Shown here in pieces: positions 58,795 to 64,000 of a stretch of DNA of 64,000 nt. The stretch comes from Chromobotia macracanthus (lineage: Eukaryota; Chordata; Actinopteri; Cypriniformes; Botiidae), in NCBI GenBank assembly GCA_036877525.1, contig JAZGTH010000058.1:10586501-10650500 (forward strand), given 5' to 3'. The notes beneath the pieces are model-generated. The model did no database searches. It was not told where the DNA came from and worked only from the letters and a program-made list of their open reading frames with translations. Each line of letters begins with the position of its first letter. Position 1 is the stretch's first letter. Made by a program: the position numbers and the translations under genes.

Positions 58795-61700
58795 ACACAC
58801 TCACACTCATCTCACACTCACTCACTCACTCTCACTCACTCACTCACTCACACTCACTCACCACTCACTCACACTCACTCACACCACACTCACACTCACA
58901 CTCACACCACACACTCCACCACACACTCACACACTCACACACTCACACACTCACACACTCACTCACACACTCACTCACACACTCACACTCACACTCACAC
59001 ACACTCACACTCACACACTCACACACTCACTCACACACACTCACACACACACACACTCACACACACACTCACACACTCACACTCACACACACTCACACAC
59101 TCACACACACTCACACTCACACACTCACACACTCACACACTCACACACTCACACACTCACACACACACACACACACACTCACCACACACACACACACTCA
59201 CACACTCACACACACACACACTCACACACTCACACACTCACACACTCACACACACACACTCACACACACACACTCACACTCACACACTCACACTCACACA
59301 CTCACACTCACACTCACACTCACACTCACACTCACACTCAGTACCTGGTCCCCTGGTCTCAGTGTGCGCACCTGCAGCTGACCAATTGCCTTCTTGGCTT
59401 CAGCTTTCAGCTTTTTCTGTAAAACAGGATCAGAAAAACAGAGCTTGAGGTGTGTGTGTGTCCTGGTGATTCTTGTCTGGTCTTGCTGGAGCACTAACAC
59501 TGTTTTTCTGTAGCTCAGCTGGTGGAGCACTGCGTTAACAGCACAAAGGTTGTGGGTTCAATTCCCAGGGAACACATACTGATAAAATGTATAGCTTGAA
59601 TACACTGTATTCAATAAAAATAAACTGTATTCTGTATACAGACTGGAGTCAATACTCCATTATCACACAACACGGAATATAATATTACAATATAACTTTA
59701 GCACTAAAGTCAGCTTGTGTATGTTTCCACAGCTTTCTCATATAATACATATCAATGGGAAGAGTGTGTGTTCTGTGTGTTCAACAACAATGACTCTTCT
59801 CAACTCTCTGTGAGCTGATGAAGTGTGTTGATGTTACCAGAAACCCGTTCCATGAATGTGTTTCTATTTCTGAGAATGGCAGTACAAACTTTAAAGCTTT
59901 TCGTTTCAAAGATCTTACGTCAGTCCTGCTTCAGAATGAGCCGCGGTGAAACTACTCAAGCAGTTAGTGATCAGAGCTGGAATGCTGATGAAAGTCGTCT
60001 CGTATTCCAAATCACAAAACTCCCTCTTCACATCTCCAGTAGTGCAAAAATTTACTTAAAAGGGCAACAACTAGTGCAGTTTTACTGGTGCAAACTGTAC
60101 TAGTATTGATATCATGACAACATTCAACATGAACAAGTTCATAATCATTTAAAGAGTCATAACACAATATAAACACCACATGAACTTCCTCTGTGAACTC
60201 CTATTGAGAAAGAGAATGATGAAAGGTTTAAATAAATATTAGAATAATTCCCAACGAGGCAGACAAGTCAGGTTTTATCAGTCCAGTTCACTCTCTCTGA
60301 CTGGCGTTGTCAACAGCACAGATTCACTACTGGCTGTTAGCTAGCAGCACAATGTACATTTACAGTCTGTGATCTTCATTCACCTGATGGGCCTTTAAAG
60401 AACTCTGCGTTGTATGTAACTTCAGATAAAAGCCAAATGTGTAAATGTAAATATATAAAAACACTTTATGACTCGAGAATTTCCATGACTCAGACTATGA
60501 TCTAGAAGAATCACAAACGAAACATTTCCCTGTAACAATGCGTGCCAATTCTGAGGCAGTATAAAGACAGCAGTAATAGTTTATGCCTCAAACAAACGCT
60601 GGCTAAAAGTCAACGCAAGCGGCCCAGACTTTCTCCTGACAAAAGCCTCTGTAAATCTTGCTGTTACTTTTAAGAGAAAACCCTGTGATAAAACGTTATC
60701 AACACTGCACAGCTCTGCAGAACACACACATTCTCCACTCACTGAGAAACTTACTGTTGAGTGCAAATACCTTTTAATGTGTTATCTACAACACACACAC
60801 ATACACACAAAGCATGTTCAGTGTCTTTGAACTACGATATAATTTACCGTCTATTTTCTGGTGCTTTCAAGCATTGTATTGTGCTATGTTTTGTCTTTAG
60901 TATGCTATACATATTCGCCATATAATAAGACTATTAGAAAAGACAGTTTTAGAAAAGACTTTTAGAAAAATGTAAAATTACCACCTGAAACCAATCTGTG
61001 TGCCTGTGTACATACAGTGATCTCCAACTATTATAAGAGAAAGAACAGGTTGTAATTTTAACTAAACTTTAACCCAAACCAAACATTCCCTTCATACTAA
61101 ACGTAGATTTAACCCCATTTCTGACCCAAGCATTGGCACACACAGGAAGGACATTAAGGTTAACAGAAAGATAAGTTAAGAACGCGGTAAACAGTGGAAC
61201 TAGACTAACCAGTTAGAAGCTGGTTTCACTCGACTGAAGAATGGAGTGTGAAACTATGCATGTGATGTGCTGAATAAACAGTGACAATTATATAAAAAAA
61301 GTGTTGTACAACCAAATTCACACCTGAAACACTGAGGCAGCGAAGAAACCGCATTCAGTCTCTGTAGTGTGTATGGAGCTGAACTACTTTTTCAGTAACA
61401 CCAGTTTTTGACAGCAGACAGCTTGGTATAAGGTGTGGTACATAATGAACTGTGAAGGCACAATAAACTTGTTTGCCTCTTGTTTTTCTCTTGTTGAGAG
61501 GCTTGAAACTAAAAATTTACGCGGCACAGAAATTTAAGGGATTCACTCCTGTATTACAATGGTTGTCATTTTAAGAACCATGAAGTGTGCACATGACCTC
61601 AGACATGAAACTCATACATATTTTATACTGGCAAAACATAAAATTACACTAACTATTCTCTGTTTCCTAACAAACAAAGTACCATGGTATTTGCAAAAAT

Positions 61701-62663
61701 ACTGTCAAAGTACAGTACAATTATAGCCACTATTGTAAAGCTGTTAAACTGAGAGTTCACCAAAACATTTACATTTTTCCATCATTTTCTCAGCCTCATA
61801 AAGTCAAAGGTTTGGAATGACATTTCCTGAGGAACACAAAATATATTTTGAGAAATATTTCAATGATATTGTCTCCATACAGTGGAAGTCAATGGGTGTC
61901 AGTGTTGTTTGGTTACCATACTTCAAAATATCTTTTGTGTTCCTCATAAGCAAGAAAGTCACACAGGTTTGGAATGACATGAGGGCATGAGTAAATAAGA
62001 GAAGAATTGTTTTAAATTGTAAATGATCTATCCCTTTAACAGGGCATTTCCTTTAATAAATGCAGTATTTCTTCAGAATCTGTTATTTTGGTTGTTCATC
62101 TCATTGTTATTCATTTATTATTATTATGCTTACCAGAGCAGAGGCAGAGTTGATCACCGAGCTAATACAATTTCACTGTTAATAAAGTTCAGTGGCTTTG
62201 GGTTACTATGGTAACCATGGTAACTTGTTTGTTGGCTTCATAAAAACAGCAGCCATTCAGTCGGTACCTGATTGCGGTTCTGCCGTCTCATGTTGTTCAG
62301 TCTCCGGGCGGAATAGAAGATAAAGTATCCGACTGTCGCCGCGGTGATGATGAAGAACGAGATGGAGACGAAAAACACGGAGTAGTGGCTCATCCAGGGG
62401 CCGTGCTGATTCCCAAACTCTATTGTTATGGCAACGGGGATGTCTTGCTTTAGCAGCTGTACCAGCTCCATCCCTCGACTGTAGCCGATCATAACTGCTA
62501 CGATGTTTGTGCCTACAGATACACAAAACAGATCAGACCCTCCCGAAACAACAGACAAGACACATCACACACATTACTGTTAGCAACCTGAAAAGAGAGA
62601 AAGCCAACCAATGTGTGTAAGTGTGACTTACAGAAACAATACTCAGAGTTTGTGGTGAATGAC

Positions 62664-62702
<39 letters not shown>

Positions 62703-63752
62703 GAGAAGAGAGAGATTGTATTTTGTCTTAAAGAAATCGATGAATCGGCCTCATGATCATGAATCGCTTGTCTGGGCAGCAGAACACACACCACACCTGC
62801 ATGTCAACATACACACGCTGCTCTCACACCATCATAAAACTGCTGCAACAGCCCTGTGTCCTGAAGATCAGCATCCCTGTGCTTCCACAATCAACCTGTG
62901 CCAGCACAGTCATTTACTTCAACTGTTATTAGAAAATGACCATTTAAAAAGGTTTTAATGGGAAGATTTGGACCAAATCATGGAGAAAAAGCAGCCAGTA
63001 AGAGCGCAGGATAGAGGGGAGCTCCTTCAAAACTCTTCAGAAAGTTTCTCAGGATGATTCCTCAAGAAACTGGAGGATGAAATGAGATGAAAACATTTAG
63101 TATGTGTTATTTCATAGTTGTGATGCGTTTATCATTATTCTGAATGTTAATGAAGACTGGGTGTTTCCTGACTTTTTAGTTATTTCGGTCTGTTATCTAT
63201 GTTCGTGTTGCTGAACGATGAAACACTTTTATAGGAGATCCGCGGTTCTAGTCTGCTGTGGTGTCTGTCCGGACCGGAGACCTGCGGGACGTACCGATCA
63301 GCGTCCAGTTCACACCAGCGGCTCAGCGGACACTTACCTGGATGGGACATCTGAATAACCCGGTTTTCCGTCCCGTAATCGTTGAAAACAATAACCGCGG
63401 CAGCTCCGTTCACGGCCGCGACGTTGATTTTATCCGTGAAAGTGCATCCGTTTCCGCGCTGAATCAGGGCGATCCACCCCCTGACGGCGTTCGGTCGGGG
63501 ATAGACCGTGTCCCGGTCGCAGCCGTAGATCGGATCGGCTAAATACAGGTTCCCCGTGACGGTCGCTTTGGGGGAGTCTTGTCCATACAGCGCCATCTCC
63601 TCTCTGCGCCAGCTGCTCTGGTTCGTGTCCGGTAGCGGGTACGAGATGTTCAGGTACGCCGTGCTGAGGTAACCGGCCCGCACTCTCGACGCCTGCAGTG
63701 CGGCCGCCACCAGCAGCCACGACCACACGTCCCGACCCGCAAGAGTCCCCAT
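54848..63752 (-). CDS. rnf128: E3 ubiquitin ligase RNF128 (GRAIL), 7 exons, 383 aa
   Basis: RNF128/GRAIL is a single-pass endosomal/ER membrane E3 ligase; in mammals it drives T-cell anergy. Exons (minus): 63338-63752, 62268-62512, 59345-59416, 58058-58140, 57868-57964, 55361-55508, 54848-54939; sum 1,152 nt. A signal peptide (MGTLAGRDVWSWLLVAAALQ) is followed by a lumenal PA domain (WIALIQRGNGCTFTDKINVA...VIQMSHPG), one TM helix (VFFVSISFFIITAATVGYFI), a basic stop-transfer YSARR, the KKAIGQLQVRTL linker and a RING-H2: CAVC, TCN-HFFH, WLLEHRTCPMC, all zinc ligands intact. The tail has SETASSGYASMHG, typical of RNF128/130/149, and the end YDNLAFESDVH. Exon 55361-55508 needs a weak donor (AACG|GTTTGA); using the stronger GTGCCT 47 bp on would break the frame. 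An intron holds the 700-bp CA/ACTC repeat. Confidence 0.95.
56478..56735. mobile_element. AATTCACCC-type element, complete-looking copy (rnf128 intron)
   Basis: Opens 'aaagggatagtacaccccaa' and closes 'aaaaaaactatcccttcaat', an inverted end pair. The inside has an extra inverted symmetry: 'gaacacaaaagaagatattt' answered by 'aaatatcttcttttgtgttc', so it could fold into a long hairpin. Confidence 0.7.
57120..57408. mobile_element. MITE family C copy (rnf128 intron)
   Basis: Closes 'agttacagattgcagcttta', with 'gacaagtttaaattctgaac', 'agatcttctttctgtttaca' and 'gtgttgatctgttatgtatt' inside. It is inverted relative to 34.97 kb. Confidence 0.7.
58630..59342. repeat. (AC)n / ACTC compound satellite in rnf128 intron
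   Basis: About 710 bp of AC runs punctuated by ACTC, beginning right at the donor side of exon 59345-59416 and including 'actcactcactctcactcac' patches. The two long overlapping His/Thr/Ser frames are artefacts. Confidence 0.97.
59508..59625 (+). mobile_element. tRNA-derived SINE head (rnf128 intron)
   Basis: 'tgtagctcagctggtggagc' is an almost intact tRNA A box and 'ggttgtgggttcaattccca' a B box, followed by 'gggaacacatactgataaaa' and 'cttgaatacactgtattcaa'. The anticodon and acceptor stems are not tRNA-like, so this is a SINE rather than a functional tRNA. The conserved tail is missing. Confidence 0.7.
59760..61740. other. rnf128 intron, no recognised features
   Basis: About 2 kb of AT-rich intron with brief CA tracts. 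No exon or clear repeat is seen. Open frames here lack splice support. Confidence 0.5.
61745..62042. mobile_element. AATTCACCC-type element copy (rnf128 intron)
   Basis: Begins near 'gagagttcaccaaaacattt' and ends 'aatgatctatccctttaaca'. It contains 'ggtttggaatgacatgaggg' and the inverted pair 'gaggaacacaaaatatattt' / 'caaaatatcttttgtgttcc', as in the 56.5-kb copy. Confidence 0.65.
62955..63170. mobile_element. Partial Tc1-like element (rnf128 intron 1)
   Basis: 'gggaagatttggaccaaatc', 'ggagaaaaagcagccagtaa' and 'ggagctccttcaaaactctt' match the middle of the 42.04-42.56 kb element. Both termini are gone. Confidence 0.6.
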
Positions 63753-64000
63753 AATGAACCGAGCAGCTGAACGTGCAACTGAACACGATTAAATTGAACA
63801 CAAATGAGTTAAAGTTCCGCACACACGCCCGACCTCCTCACCGATCGCCTGCAGGTGTCATAGTAACGGAGGAGGAGCGCTGCGTCGTGAGGTCATCGCC
63901 TCTCAAACCACGCCCACTCCTCTCTTAAAGACACACACACGGTCGTCTTTCTGCGCATGCGCACTCGTTTGTCGCACACCTGTGGCTCCGGACACATTAC
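63753..64000 (-). promoter_or_regulatory. rnf128 5' UTR and promoter
   Basis: CpG-containing, GC-rich DNA continues from exon 1 to about 63.9 kb. 'aaaccacgcccactcctctc' near 63906 includes a GC/CACC-type box. No TATA box. The window ends within 250 bp of the start codon, so the promoter may extend further. Confidence 0.45.

Noticed and set aside
58421..59448. Two overlapping 285-333-codon His/Thr/Ser frames
   Set aside because: They are translations of the AC/ACTC satellite inside an rnf128 intron.
59510..59580. Possible tRNA gene
   Set aside because: A and B boxes are present, but the acceptor stem and anticodon arm do not pair as a tRNA, and the flanks match other SINE copies.

Overview
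This is vertebrate nuclear DNA from a ray-finned fish, most likely a cyprinid. The evidence is small introns with GT/AG borders, very long CA/GT microsatellites, many short non-autonomous transposons, tRNA-derived SINEs, and connexins resembling the fish cx27.5 and cx39.9 types. There are no bacterial operons. Protein names come from recalled family sequences and reading-frame continuity across introns; no database search was run.

Layout. 1-6.3 kb: repeat-rich, with three coding-like exons of an unidentified minus-strand gene. 6.3-20.0 kb (-): a complete stag3-like cohesin subunit gene in 33 coding exons, about 1,246 aa. 20.9-21.9 kb: a striking CA-rich minisatellite with a ~105-bp C-run, next to the stag3 5' end. 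22.5 kb: a near-consensus CTCF motif. 22.8-23.2 kb (-): remains of an ACSL-type acyl-CoA synthetase gene with frameshifts and the middle missing. 23.8-26.1 kb (-): cwc15, six exons, 232 aa. 27.9-31.8 kb (-): fam76b, ten exons, 327 aa. 32.7-37.9 kb (+): kat5 (Tip60), fifteen exons, 507 aa, divergent from fam76b across a CpG-rich promoter. 39.1-44.6 kb (-): mtmr2, sixteen exons, 621 aa, convergent with kat5. 47.8-48.6 kb (+) and 52.5-53.6 kb (+): two connexin genes, each with a single coding exon (gjb1/Cx32-like, 240 aa; gja3-clade, 354 aa). 54.8-63.8 kb (-): rnf128 (GRAIL), seven exons, 383 aa. For stag3, kat5, mtmr2, fam76b, cwc15 and rnf128, summed exon lengths are divisible by three, which supports the models.

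The genes act in separate processes: cohesion, splicing, chromatin acetylation, phosphoinositide turnover, cell coupling and ubiquitination. The order is a synteny mosaic. In human, CWC15, FAM76B and MTMR2 lie together on 11q21 and KAT5 on 11q13, whereas GJB1 and RNF128 (and ACSL4, the likely parent of the pseudogene) are X-linked.

Much of the remaining DNA is repeats: at least five short transposon families, a tRNA-SINE, minisatellites and microsatellites. I see no novel prokaryote-like system. The most interesting items are the stag3 gene with its unusual 5' repeat array and nearby CTCF-like sites, the ACSL relic, the kat5 cassette exons, and the short transposon families that recur within introns.
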